Positions 21,606-21,618 of a DNA stretch of 21,618 bases are shown one piece after another. Numbering within the stretch: position 1 is the stretch's first letter; each line of letters starts with the position of its first letter. The DNA lies in contig NZ_KV822203.1 in assembly GCF_001815865.1 (NCBI RefSeq), forward strand, positions 47,681 through 69,298. Reading direction: 5' to 3'. Below the pieces are notes generated by a model. That model had not been told where the DNA came from, did no database searches, and saw nothing but the letters and a program-made list of their open reading frames with translations. The position numbers were made by a program, and so were the translations under genes. The DNA is from Abiotrophia sp. HMSC24B09. Its GTDB lineage: Bacteria; Bacillota; Bacilli; Lactobacillales; Aerococcaceae.

Positions 21606-21618
21606 GGGATTCCATTCA

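Overview
The window reads as a chromosomal segment of a Gram-positive, low-to-moderate G+C bacterium of the Lactobacillales type. Strong AGGAGG ribosome-binding sites, a stand-alone fhs gene, a LmrCD-type heterodimeric multidrug exporter under a MarR repressor, a CinD/Frm2-like nitroreductase, a YitT protein and a Bcr/lantibiotic-type ABC pair all fit. An Aerococcaceae or Carnobacteriaceae member is a reasonable guess from gene content, but no rRNA or other marker is present to fix the genus. Protein-coding capacity is dense and mostly on the minus strand.

Layout. (1) 1-235: a GC-rich intergenic element whose two 40-base arms pair over about 33 bp and enclose two smaller hairpins; no ORF explains it. 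A terminator follows. (2) 257-1369, minus: an Rrf2-family regulator with one conserved-position cysteine, then a nitroreductase. The Rrf2 gene has a clear promoter with a perfect 10+10 bp dyad at the predicted transcription start. (3) 1847-3520, plus: fhs, with an extended -10 promoter and a pair of inverted CGAA motifs that may be PurBoxes. A strong bidirectional terminator separates it from a convergent Cof-type HAD phosphatase. (4) 4438-6151, minus: a two-gene ABC-2 transporter. (5) 6284-8607, minus: a probable four-gene operon (two-TM protein, flavodoxin-fold oxidoreductase, nucleotidyltransferase-like protein, membrane-anchored protein) behind a good promoter. (6) 8745-9623, plus: a YitT-family membrane protein. 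(7) 9769-about 12535, minus: an L-rhamnose catabolic remnant that looks AT-richer than its neighbours. rhaD and rhaA are intact. rhaB is a decayed 3' fragment with two in-frame stops and a frameshift, and no transporter, mutarotase or regulator is present. (8) 12599-16599, minus: marR followed by two overlapping half-transporter genes, with a perfect 22-bp operator over the promoter. (9) 16789-18475, plus: a BcrA/lantibiotic-type ATPase and its permease. (10) 18530-21492, minus: an LtrA-family membrane protein, an OmpR-type response regulator and a short histidine kinase, probably one operon, convergent with (9).

How the parts fit. Two circuits can be read from the DNA. MarR probably represses its own exporter operon. 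The response regulator probably controls the convergent ABC pair, because an exact 11-bp-period direct repeat (ACTTTAGAA twice), the usual spacing of OmpR-family sites, lies just upstream of where that pair's -35 should be. A third probable circuit is Rrf2 autoregulation together with the nitroreductase. The least explained items are the large structured element at the left edge, the broken rhamnose operon sitting directly downstream of the exporter operon, and the 17-bp direct repeats at the right edge. I found no CRISPR array, tRNA, rRNA, complete insertion sequence or obvious new defence system.
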